This document shows, piece by piece, positions 7,907 through 15,954 of a stretch of DNA of 32,388 bases. This DNA is from Candidatus Woesearchaeota archaeon (lineage in GTDB: Archaea; Nanobdellota; Nanobdellia; Woesearchaeales; ARS49). How positions within the stretch are numbered: position 1 is the first letter of the stretch; each line of letters opens with the position of its first letter. The position numbers were made by a program, and so were the translations under genes. Below the pieces are notes generated by a model. That model had not been told where the DNA came from, ran no database searches, and was given only the letters and a program-made list of their open reading frames with translations. The stretch covers positions 1 to 32,388 of the forward strand of contig JAHFOI010000010.1 of assembly GCA_023266895.1 (NCBI GenBank), read 5' to 3'.

Positions 7907-9667
7907 ATGCAGTCTGCCAGAAAATTACTAGAGGATCTATTAGTAGAAAATGAGGGATTTCAAGATCTTCGCACACCTGTACTTCTTGCTTCAGGACAAG
8001 TTGGAATTTACTATGTATTTACTGAAAAAACTTTTCCTGGACTTGATTTTAAGATTTATGGTGATGATGCTGCACAAATGCAGAACTATGTCTTGCACCA
8101 AATGAAAAATGCTAAAAAATTCATGCAAATCATGAATTCAGTTGCAGAACGCGCTAAAGAACTCCTCAAATACTCACGCAAACCAGTCATAAGTGGTGGA
8201 CAAACCAGAGACTGGCTTTTTAGTATGGTTGTCGCAAAAATCCTCAACATGCCTCATGTTGCAATTTACAAACCCGAAGGAGGACAAAATGACAGGTATG
8301 AAATACTATCTCCTTCAGGCAAAGTTCTCCCAAAAAAATATTTGCGTGGAGCTGATGCAGTTCATGTTGTTGATCTTATTACTGAAGCGTCAAGTTGTTA
8401 TTCAGAAGATGAACAAGGAAAACAAGTAGGGTGGATTCCAATCTTAAGACGTGCAGGTGTTAAAGTGCACAACCTTCTTGCGATGATTAGTAGAAAAGAA
8501 GGAGGCGAGAAAAATCTCGCAAAAGTGGATGTGACTGTTGAGTCTTGTGTACAGGTAGACGCAGATTTTTTGAGAAAACACGCAAAACACAAACGAATCG
8601 CTCTTACCTATGTTGCAGATCCAGAAGCCTGGGCGAAAAACTATATCGCAAGACATGGACTCAAAGCATTTGAGCGTTCCTTTTGCCCTGCAGGCACAGA
8701 GTTAGAACGAGCACGCCGATTCTTGCAGAGATATGGAAATGTGCTGAAAAAAACAGGAAGATTAAAAGAATTAGATGCAGAACTTCATCGAGAATATGGT
8801 TTTTCTGCAATAGAGTTAGCGCACGGAAAAAATAGTTACACCAAAGGCAATACTTTCACGAAGAGCTGGCAAAAAGCAGTACAAAAGAAAAATTCATTGC
8901 TCTGCGCAGGACTGGATCCTGGAGAATACTGGTCTCAAAACAAAGACACATTACCTAAAAGTGCAAATAAGTTCAAGTGGTGTTTGCAATACATTGACGA
9001 CATAGCACCATATGCTGCAGCAGTAAAAATTAACAGACAATTCATCAAAGGATTAGGCGAACAGAAAATAAAAACGCTTACAGACAGAATACACAAGCAT
9101 GGCATGGTGGCAATAATTGATGAGAAACTCACAGATATTGGTAACACTAATAATCAAGGTTTTTATGAATCACACAAGCAAGGTTTTGATGCAGCAACAT
9201 ATTGTCCATTTCCTGGCAACACAAAAGAAGCATCGCAACAAGCGCATGGGTGGGGCATGGGAATAATAGCACTAGATATCATGAGTAATCCAGAATTCAA
9301 ACAAATAAAAAATGCCTTACTTGACAAGGAACTGAAATTTTATCAATGGATTGCGCACGAAATGGGCAAGCACGCTATTGATGGCGCAGTTATTGGTGCT
9401 CCAAGCGCTGCTAATCATGTCACGCGCAAAGAGGTTTGGAATGTGAAGAATATTGCTGCAAAATATTCACGCAATCCTCTTGTCCTTGTGCCAGGCATTG
9501 GTGCGCAAGGCGGAGAGGAAAAAACTATTATTGAAATCTTTGGTGATAACACCATTTGCAATGTTGGCAGAGCACTTATGTTTCCAAAACAGCAAACTTC
9601 GCAAGCAAGACGAGAAGAAGCAAAAAAATACAGAGACAGGTTTAATCAGTACCGAAGAAGGGTGTGA
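7907..9667 (+). CDS. Bifunctional orotate phosphoribosyltransferase-like / orotidine-5'-phosphate decarboxylase (PyrE-PyrF fusion)
   Basis: N-terminal PRTase-like region; C-terminal ODCase: LLCAGLDPG, AAAVKINRQFIKGLG, AIIDEKLTDIGNT, LVPGIGAQGG. Confidence 0.85.
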   Translation: MQSARKLLEDLLVENEGFQDLRTPVLLASGQVGIYYVFTEKTFPGLDFKIYGDDAAQMQNYVLHQMKNAKKFMQIMNSVAERAKELLKYSRKPVISGGQTRDWLFSMVVAKILNMPHVAIYKPEGGQNDRYEILSPSGKVLPKKYLRGADAVHVVDLITEASSCYSEDEQGKQVGWIPILRRAGVKVHNLLAMISRKEGGEKNLAKVDVTVESCVQVDADFLRKHAKHKRIALTYVADPEAWAKNYIARHGLKAFERSFCPAGTELERARRFLQRYGNVLKKTGRLKELDAELHREYGFSAIELAHGKNSYTKGNTFTKSWQKAVQKKNSLLCAGLDPGEYWSQNKDTLPKSANKFKWCLQYIDDIAPYAAAVKINRQFIKGLGEQKIKTLTDRIHKHGMVAIIDEKLTDIGNTNNQGFYESHKQGFDAATYCPFPGNTKEASQQAHGWGMGIIALDIMSNPEFKQIKNALLDKELKFYQWIAHEMGKHAIDGAVIGAPSAANHVTRKEVWNVKNIAAKYSRNPLVLVPGIGAQGGEEKTIIEIFGDNTICNVGRALMFPKQQTSQARREEAKKYRDRFNQYRRRV

Positions 9668-9674
9668 CAATTTT

Positions 9675-10070
9675 TCAGTAGTTCATTACTTTCAAACCTA
9701 ATTTTGCAAAGTTTTGATCTCGCGTGAGAATTTTTTTGCAACCAATCTCAAGATACGCTGCTGCAATCAAGACATCTGTCACTTGAGCTTTTTTGCCAGT
9801 TCTTATGAGACTTGCCTGCATTTCAGCAGCATGCATTGCACTTTCTTTTGAAATCCCAAGAAATTCCAAGGTATCAATAAACCCTTCAGCAATTCTTCTT
9901 TCTTCAGGCGAACGCTGTTTCACTGCAAGTCCTATAAAAGTTTCAAAAATACTAATTGGTGTTATAAAAAGTGCCTCTGAACATACGCCTTTTGCTATTG
10001 CGATTGCTCCACAATCTCCATTTAAAAAGTCAATAGTAAAAGTAGTGTCCACTCCAATGCGCTCTTGCAT
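9675..10070 (-). CDS. vapC: PIN-domain toxin (VapC-like)
   Basis: MQERIGVDTTFTIDFLNGD...ITPISIFETFIGL...VTDVLIAAAYLEIGCKKILTRDQNFAKL. Confidence 0.88.
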   Translation of the reverse strand: MQERIGVDTTFTIDFLNGDCGAIAIAKGVCSEALFITPISIFETFIGLAVKQRSPEERRIAEGFIDTLEFLGISKESAMHAAEMQASLIRTGKKAQVTDVLIAAAYLEIGCKKILTRDQNFAKLGLKVMNY

Positions 10071-10303
10071 TATGGCCTCACTTTGTGTAAAATCCTGTCG
10101 GTTGTTTCTTGCTTTAGCTTTGTAATGACTTTTTTCATTTTAGCAACATCTTTTTCAGGAATTTTCCAGGCACCCGCAAACTTCATAATAGAGTCCTTCT
10201 TTTCAATGATCCTCAATAATTCTTGTGAAAAACTCTCATTTGCACGCTTATTTCTCACAAGTAAGTCATACACTGAATCCATAATTGCAATGTTCTTAAC
10301 CAT
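10070..10303 (-). CDS. vapB: VapB-type antitoxin (DUF217-like)
   Basis: MVKNIAIMDSVYDLLVRNKRANESFSQELLRII; abuts the PIN gene. Confidence 0.85.
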   Translation of the reverse strand: MVKNIAIMDSVYDLLVRNKRANESFSQELLRIIEKKDSIMKFAGAWKIPEKDVAKMKKVITKLKQETTDRILHKVRP

Positions 10304-10354
10304 GGGTATGGGTACTCATACGCAGTATTTAAACCTTTTCTTTTTATAGGGCAG

Positions 10355-10678
10355 TCATTTCCATAATTGCGCGTGTAGCCATTGGGAATATTTTTCATTT
10401 GCTTCAACAGAAATCTTCACAATGCAGGGAATTTTGTAGGAATGAACCCGTTCAACTTCTGATGTAAGTCATGCATAATTCTTGTCAATAGTCTTGCAGA
10501 TAAGCACACACTCTGATTCCTCAGCAATCGTGCTATTCTATCAGTACATACTCGTTATGTTGTCAAAAATATTCGCGCACGCAACCAATTTCTTGGATAG
10601 CAAGTGCGTGGCAATTTTTTTAGCTTCAACATTCTTGGAACAAGTAATATACACAAACACAAATTTATTGCCTTTCAC
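10355..10678 (-). pseudogene. cutA: cutA (divalent-cation tolerance protein) pseudogene, three in-frame nonsense codons
   Basis: Single-frame minus-strand translation VKGNKFVFVYITCSKNVEAKKIATHLLSKKLVACANIFDNITSMY**NSTIAEESECVLICKTIDKNYA*LTSEVERVHSYKIPCIVKISVEANEKYSQWLHAQLWK*; stops at codons 46 (TGA 10541-10543), 47 (TAG 10538-10540) and 70 (TGA 10469-10471); GTG start overlaps upstream gene stop (GTGA). Confidence 0.88.
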
Positions 10679-11676
10679 TTTTTCACCACATTTACAGGTT
10701 TTTTTTGAATGAATGATTTCACGTTTTTAATAGTAGTATCAAGAATTCGTTTTAATGCTTCAGGTGAATTAAATGCATTATGGGGAGTGATAAAAACATT
10801 AGGCTGTTCAATAAGAAGGTGATCGTCAAGCACTGTTGCAAGATGAGCTGACGTATACACTCGCGAGAGGTGTGACTTATCTTCTTTCACTATGCCTTCT
10901 TCTTCAAGTACATCGAGACCAAGTGCAGAAAAAATATTGTTCTCAAGACCATACAATAACGCTCTGGTTTCCACAAGACCACCTCGCGCAGTATTGATCA
11001 ACACACACCCTTTTTTTATTTTGCGCACATTTTTCACATTAATCACGTGATGTGTGCTTTTATTGTACGGTAAATGAAGCGAAATAACATTGCTCTGGTG
11101 GAGCACAGACAAAAGGGGCAGATATGACACGCCTTGTGCTGTTGCCCAAGTTTTATCAGGAAACTTATCAAATGCAATAACTCTCATGCCAAAAGCAAGT
11201 GCATACTGTGCAACCTGCTTGCCAATTCTGCCAGTGCCACAAATGCCTAGAGTCTTGCCTTTCAAATCAAATCCGCGCAAACCTTGCAAGTTCCAATCAC
11301 CAGAACGCGTGCGAATAATACTGTTGGTAATCTTGCGCGAAATATTCAGCAACAACGCAAATGCATGCTCCGCAACAGTGTTTTCGCCATAACTTGGCAC
11401 GTTACAAACTAAAATACCTTTTTTTTTACATGCAGTAAGGTCAATGTGATCAAATCCTGTGCTTAAGGTTAAAATGAGCTTTAGGTGAGGCATTTGCGCA
11501 AGCAGTTCTTTACTTACAACTGAATTGACAAACACACCAAGAATGCTTGAATTTGCGGCAACGCTGACTGAGTTCTGAGTAAGTTTCTCTTGCATGCATA
11601 TGACTGTATGACCAGCGAGTTCTTTTTTCAAATGCTCAGCTTCCCAAGGCTCAACTTCAAAAAACACAATCTTCAT
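10675..11676 (-). CDS. D-isomer specific 2-hydroxyacid dehydrogenase
   Basis: GKTLGICGTGRIGKQVAQYALAFGMRVIAFD (Rossmann GxGxxG); INTARGGLVETRALLYGLE; likely start MKIVFFEVEP at 11676. Confidence 0.93.
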   Translation of the reverse strand: MKIVFFEVEPWEAEHLKKELAGHTVICMQEKLTQNSVSVAANSSILGVFVNSVVSKELLAQMPHLKLILTLSTGFDHIDLTACKKKGILVCNVPSYGENTVAEHAFALLLNISRKITNSIIRTRSGDWNLQGLRGFDLKGKTLGICGTGRIGKQVAQYALAFGMRVIAFDKFPDKTWATAQGVSYLPLLSVLHQSNVISLHLPYNKSTHHVINVKNVRKIKKGCVLINTARGGLVETRALLYGLENNIFSALGLDVLEEEGIVKEDKSHLSRVYTSAHLATVLDDHLLIEQPNVFITPHNAFNSPEALKRILDTTIKNVKSFIQKKPVNVVKK

Positions 11677-11791
11677 AACAGTACAGCACGAGCTGTTGTA
11701 TATAAGAATTTCCTTCAACAATGTTGCTTGGAAAATAGAATCTCTTATTTTTTTTCCTAAGCTTCTTAAGCTACGCCACTATATTCGCTTC

Positions 11792-12613
11792 ATGAAAAGC
11801 TATCTTTCAAAAATGCTTATTGCAGGAATTCTCGGATTGGCAGGCTGCACTCAGGCTCCAAAACAAGCATCGTTGCTCCAACAAAATTTACCACTTGACT
11901 TGCCACTTGAACAGCGTATGACTCATGATCAAAAACAGGCACACAAATATGCACTCATCGTGTGCGGTAGTAATGAAGAACGTTTTGCGTCACATGTTGC
12001 AATGGCATATGCAGGACTTCAAACCATGCATTTTCTTCCTGAACATATCATGATTCTTGATGCAGAACGAACACAAACTACATATCCTCGTGATGGTTTT
12101 GCAAGTCTTGAACAAGTACGCACTGCCATGAAACATCTTGCGCAGATTGTGAGTCCACAAGATACTGTTGTGTTATGCCTTCTTGATCATGGCGCACTTG
12201 ATTATGCCATGGAACGAAAACAATCTCTTGTGCTCACCAATGGCCAGATGAATGTTAGTGAATTTTCAAAACTACTTGCGAACATACATCCAAAATATGG
12301 GCTCTTGCTCACAGACTTTTGCTATGCCGGAGCATTTGTGGAAAAACTACCCAACACATTTAATGGTATTAGTTCAACAATTGACTCAGAAGAATGCGTA
12401 CCAGAACACGCAAACAGTTTTGCATGGTATTTTTTTCTGGGAGCTGCAACACAAGAAGCAGACACTAACCACGATGGCAGACATACCGTAGGAGAGCTGT
12501 TTCAATATGCCTGCAAAAAGCATACCTGGGCAGCAAATGGATTTACAGTACCTCTTGCAACAGGCATTCCTAACATGCAAGATATTAGCCTTGAAGACCC
12601 TATTCTCGATTAA
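11792..12613 (+). CDS. Clan CD cysteine peptidase-like (caspase/legumain fold) lipoprotein with EF-hand-like loop
   Basis: Lipobox-like MKSYLSKMLIAGILGLAGC; His motif VLCLLDHGA, Cys motif LLLTDFCYAGAF; DTNHDGRHTVGE loop near C-terminus. Confidence 0.75.
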   Translation: MKSYLSKMLIAGILGLAGCTQAPKQASLLQQNLPLDLPLEQRMTHDQKQAHKYALIVCGSNEERFASHVAMAYAGLQTMHFLPEHIMILDAERTQTTYPRDGFASLEQVRTAMKHLAQIVSPQDTVVLCLLDHGALDYAMERKQSLVLTNGQMNVSEFSKLLANIHPKYGLLLTDFCYAGAFVEKLPNTFNGISSTIDSEECVPEHANSFAWYFFLGAATQEADTNHDGRHTVGELFQYACKKHTWAANGFTVPLATGIPNMQDISLEDPILD

Positions 12614-12714
12614 TGAGCAAAAAAGGAGCAATAGACTTTTCATTTTATGTGATTTTGTCACATTTAATCATCTTTCACAATAAATATATAAATAACGACA
12701 GGTACGTACAACGC

Positions 12715-13350
12715 GTGACCAACATAAATCAAGTAGTATGGAAGGTGCTTCAGCAAGATCTTGCCATACAAAAAGACATGTGGCGCAAAATTATTAACAC
12801 ACGCGCACTTGCGAAATACTTAATAAAGAAGTACAGCTTGCTCGCATCCCTTGATTCAGTTATATCAGCAATACGAAGATTTCAAACCCAAGACCACTTT
12901 GAAGAAGAAGAAAAAAAATTGCATACTATTTTTAAACAAGCTATTGTGAGCACAAAAAACAATGTGTGCTGCATGACGATTGGACTCACAAGTCATGAAT
13001 TTCTCACGCGCGTATGCAAAACACAAAACACAGTGCATTTCAGAATAAGCACAGGAGAACACGAGTTCAAACTTGTTACAGAAAACCCTTCACTCCAAAA
13101 AATAAAAGGATTATTCTCACAAGACGAAATTCTTGGATTAGATCAAGACTTAAGCGAAGTTTCAGTGGTGCTTACCGACCTTGCTGTAGAAACAAAAGGA
13201 GTCCTTGCACGTATTGCCACAGAACTCACACTTGCAAATATTAATATTCAAGAAATTATTATTACACCGCCAGAGTTCCTTATTTATGTCAAACAAAAAG
13301 ATATAGTAAAAGCACATGAGTCAATACTTAAACTCGCAAATGGAGGATGA
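12715..13350 (+). CDS. ACT-domain protein (putative regulatory)
   Basis: C-terminal ACT-like LSEVSVVLTDLAVETKGVLARIATELTLANINIQEIIITPPEFLIYVKQKD; TATA-like aaatatataaat at about 12681-12692 lies inside the longer ORF, supporting in-frame GTG start at 12715 rather than 12613. Confidence 0.65.
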   Translation: MTNINQVVWKVLQQDLAIQKDMWRKIINTRALAKYLIKKYSLLASLDSVISAIRRFQTQDHFEEEEKKLHTIFKQAIVSTKNNVCCMTIGLTSHEFLTRVCKTQNTVHFRISTGEHEFKLVTENPSLQKIKGLFSQDEILGLDQDLSEVSVVLTDLAVETKGVLARIATELTLANINIQEIIITPPEFLIYVKQKDIVKAHESILKLANGG

Positions 13351-13661
13351 CTATGCAAGAAATCCAATACATAGGAACTAAAGATTTGAGCCCTGAAGAA
13401 CAAGAAACTATACAAAACATTAGCGAAGAACAATGGCACAAAATTCAAAGAATCCACAAAAGTGTGCTTGGCATGACTGTTCATGTGAAAACCGCAGAAA
13501 AAACAGGCGCTAAAAAACGCTATGACATTCACCTTCGTCTTTCAGTCCTTGGCAAAGAACACATAGAAAGTTGTGCCGCAAGCGATTATGATTTACGAAC
13601 TGCATTACATAAAAGTTATGAAGATATCACACATCAAGTAGAACACAAGCTTAGAACGTAA
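13347..13661 (+). CDS. Small protein resembling HPF/RaiA (S30AE) fold
   Basis: KRYDIHLRLSVLGKEHIESCAASDYDLRTALHKSYEDITHQVEHKLR resembles the HPF core; overlaps previous gene by ATGA. Confidence 0.45.
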   Translation: MTMQEIQYIGTKDLSPEEQETIQNISEEQWHKIQRIHKSVLGMTVHVKTAEKTGAKKRYDIHLRLSVLGKEHIESCAASDYDLRTALHKSYEDITHQVEHKLRT

Positions 13662-13683
13662 TAGAATGTAATTAACAGTGCAA

Positions 13684-13758
13684 TAGCGGGGGCTGGATTT
13701 GAACCAGCGACCTACGGGTTATGAGCCCGTCGAACACTCCAGGCTGTTCTACCCCGCT
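13684..13758 (-). tRNA. Initiator tRNA-Met (CAT)
   Basis: AGCGGGGTAGAACAGCCTGGAGTGTTCGACGGGCTCATAACCCGTAGGTCGCTGGTTCAAATCCAGCCCCCGCTA; GGG/CCC anticodon stem and A1-U72. Confidence 0.92.
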
Positions 13759-13805
13759 GTAGAGTATTATTAAAAGTACCTGCTTTAAAAAGGTTTGGAC
13801 TGTGC

Positions 13806-14306
13806 TTATTCCGCGTGACTTTCAGATTGCAACTCTTTTTTTTCCGCAATTTTTTCTTGGTTTTTTTGTACAGACTTATGCTCTAATGCCATGAGCATTT
13901 CTTTAACCTGTTGTGGGTATCGCACGCCAGAAAGATATAGATCATGTTCGCTTGCAGTGTTCACGAACAAGGTGCCATATCCTAAAATTCTTTCGCCAAT
14001 ATTTTGATAGACACGAAAATCAATAATTTTGTCAAACGAAGCTGATGCATGCTCTCTCGACCAAATACCTTTTCTTAACAAAATGGTATATTGCTCAACT
14101 ACAATCGTGTTATATCGTACAGCCGCTTCAACATGAAGTAATAAACTCATTGTAATTACGAAAAATCCATATGAAGCATACCTGAAAAAAGCAGTATTGA
14201 CAAACAAGCAACTTAATGAACCTGCAAGTAACACACAACTTATGATATACAGTCGCCAGTGATACAACCTCGTTTGCTGAATCTTCAAAGGCAAAAAAAT
14301 TTTCAT
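13806..14306 (-). CDS. PH-domain (bPH2/YdbS-like) membrane protein
   Basis: Two hydrophobic helices, then YNTIVVEQYTILLRKGIWSREHASASFDKIIDFRVYQNIGERILGYGTLFVNTA. Confidence 0.75.
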   Translation of the reverse strand: MKIFLPLKIQQTRLYHWRLYIISCVLLAGSLSCLFVNTAFFRYASYGFFVITMSLLLHVEAAVRYNTIVVEQYTILLRKGIWSREHASASFDKIIDFRVYQNIGERILGYGTLFVNTASEHDLYLSGVRYPQQVKEMLMALEHKSVQKNQEKIAEKKELQSESHAE

Positions 14307-14428
14307 ACAGTGTAGGTCGCATACGGAGTTTATATCTCTTTGTTCCTAAGATCCATTATTTTTGTGCAACAAACAATAACTCAAAAACAACATTTAAAAA
14401 GGCAGGTCTTGCTTAAGAGGTAATAACT

Positions 14429-14512
14429 GCCACGATGGCACAACTTGGTACTGCGGTGGATTGCTAATCCACTTTCCGTAAGGATTTCCCGGTTCAAATC
14501 CGGGTCGTGGCG
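14429..14512 (+). tRNA. tRNA-Ser (GCT)
   Basis: GCCACGA..GTGGA TTGCTAA TCCAC TTTCCGTAAGGATTT (long variable arm) CCCGG TTCAAAT CCGGG TCGTGGC G. Confidence 0.95.
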
Positions 14513-14604
14513 TGCCATGCATACAAGCGTCAGCGATTATTGCTTGATTGTCTGGTTGGTTTGAACCGGGCTATGAAACGAGCAAAGCATCGTTGAATTT
14601 GTCG

Positions 14605-14627
14605 GGTTCAAATCCGGGTCGTGGCGT
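14605..14627 (+). repeat. Exact 23-nt duplication of the tRNA-Ser 3' end (T-arm/acceptor), other copy 14491-14513
   Basis: ggttcaaatccgggtcgtggcgt present at both positions, offset 114 nt; second copy ends immediately before ATG 14628. Confidence 0.95.
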
Positions 14628-15248
14628 ATGGATTTTGTACCACCAGTAACATTTTTGTTATCTCTAATCACGTTTATCAGCCAAGCAGGATTGTTGTTAT
14701 TATTAGTACTGTGGCTGGCACGTAAGCACTCAACATCCTTTAATCAATTTTATGTGCGAATTAAACTATTTTTTACAGCTAATGTTCTTGTTCTTGCATT
14801 TATGGTTACGTTCACAGCAACACTTGGCAGCTTATTTTATTCAGAAATCGCACTCTACGAACCTTGTCGACTGTGCTGGTTTCAACGAATCTTCATGTAC
14901 CCTCAAGTGATCATATTTGCAGTTGCACTCTACAAGAAAACAAATGATGCATTTAAGTATAGCATTCCTCTTGCCATCATTGGAGGACTTATTGCAGCAT
15001 ATCATTACAGTATTCAATTGATTGGTCTTGCAAAACCCTCCTTTTCAGATGCATGCAGCATGACAGGAGTTTCCTGTGTTTCAACACAAATCCTTAAATT
15101 TGGCTACATCACCATACCACTCATGTCCTTAACAGCATTCGTGTTGCTCCTCGTATTTGCTGGTTGGCAGAGTTTACGCACCATAAGTAAGAAAGAAATA
15201 AATGAAATGCCTCAGGCAATAGAAGATGGACTTGACATACCAAATTAG
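14628..15248 (+). CDS. dsbB: DsbB/BdbC-like disulfide bond formation membrane protein
   Basis: YEPCRLCWFQRIFMYPQV (CxxC-WFQR) and DACSMTGVSC; several transmembrane helices. Confidence 0.88.
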   Translation: MDFVPPVTFLLSLITFISQAGLLLLLVLWLARKHSTSFNQFYVRIKLFFTANVLVLAFMVTFTATLGSLFYSEIALYEPCRLCWFQRIFMYPQVIIFAVALYKKTNDAFKYSIPLAIIGGLIAAYHYSIQLIGLAKPSFSDACSMTGVSCVSTQILKFGYITIPLMSLTAFVLLLVFAGWQSLRTISKKEINEMPQAIEDGLDIPN

Positions 15249-15780
15249 ACTTTGGAAAGATAAAAGAATTAAGCCATTCACTATATTACTTGCATGGCTC
15301 CACATACCACCATACTTTTTTTCTCTTGCAGGTCTGTTTAGTGGAATACTGGCAGCAGCATATGTTTTCAAACAATCAACTTTATTTTTCACCTTTGTTA
15401 TTTTCCACATCATATGTGATAGTCTTGATGGAAGTATTGCAAGATATACAAAAAACTTCAAAACAGCATGGCTTGACAAATACTTTGTTGACCAAATAGT
15501 TTTTGCAAGCATACTCATCGGGGTCTATGTGCAAACTCGTGATCAGCTCATTATTGCAGGAGGTATTGCGTATGGAATAGCACACGTGTATAATAGTTTC
15601 AATATGCGTAAAAACATACTTGTACGACCAGAAATTCCAATGTATTTACTCCTTTTTTTTAATCAACCAGTATTTGTTGCACAAGCACTATTCTTCATAG
15701 GTATTCTTAATCTGTGCATAGTTTTTTTTTCACATAAACTACCATGGTTCAATACCTTATTTCAACGTTCAGAAGAATAA
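15226..15780 (+). CDS. CDP-alcohol phosphatidyltransferase family protein (atypical motif)
   Basis: CDSLDGSIARYTKNFKTAWLDKYFVD, variant of DxxDGxxARx8Gx3Dx3D; multiple hydrophobic segments. Confidence 0.75.
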   Translation: MDLTYQIRLWKDKRIKPFTILLAWLHIPPYFFSLAGLFSGILAAAYVFKQSTLFFTFVIFHIICDSLDGSIARYTKNFKTAWLDKYFVDQIVFASILIGVYVQTRDQLIIAGGIAYGIAHVYNSFNMRKNILVRPEIPMYLLLFFNQPVFVAQALFFIGILNLCIVFFSHKLPWFNTLFQRSEE

Positions 15781-15954
15781 ATTTTTCTCAAGAAGAAATG
15801 AAAACTCCAAACCACCTTGATTTCACTGCTGTTCGAAAGTTGCAACTTGGTTTGCTAAGATTGCAACTAGTCTCACTGCGGTTCGTAGGCTATAACTTGC
15901 TCCACAAGATACAACCAGAGCTGGAAACGCATGACAGAGCCTAAAAAAAGGTTC

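Noticed and set aside
10355-10678. Stop-codon recoding (TGA as Trp/Sec/Pyl-like readthrough) in cutA
   Set aside because: One stop is TAG and two are TGA; TGA clearly terminates other genes here (elp3, sec61-beta, minD-like); no recoding element was evident. Pseudogenisation is simpler.
10482-10712. 76-aa plus-strand ORF
   Set aside because: Opposite strand of the cutA pseudogene; explained by that relic.
15744-15944. 66-aa ORF MVQYLISTFRRINFSQEEMKTPN...
   Set aside because: Begins inside the preceding CDS in another frame and covers imperfect direct repeats; no family signature.
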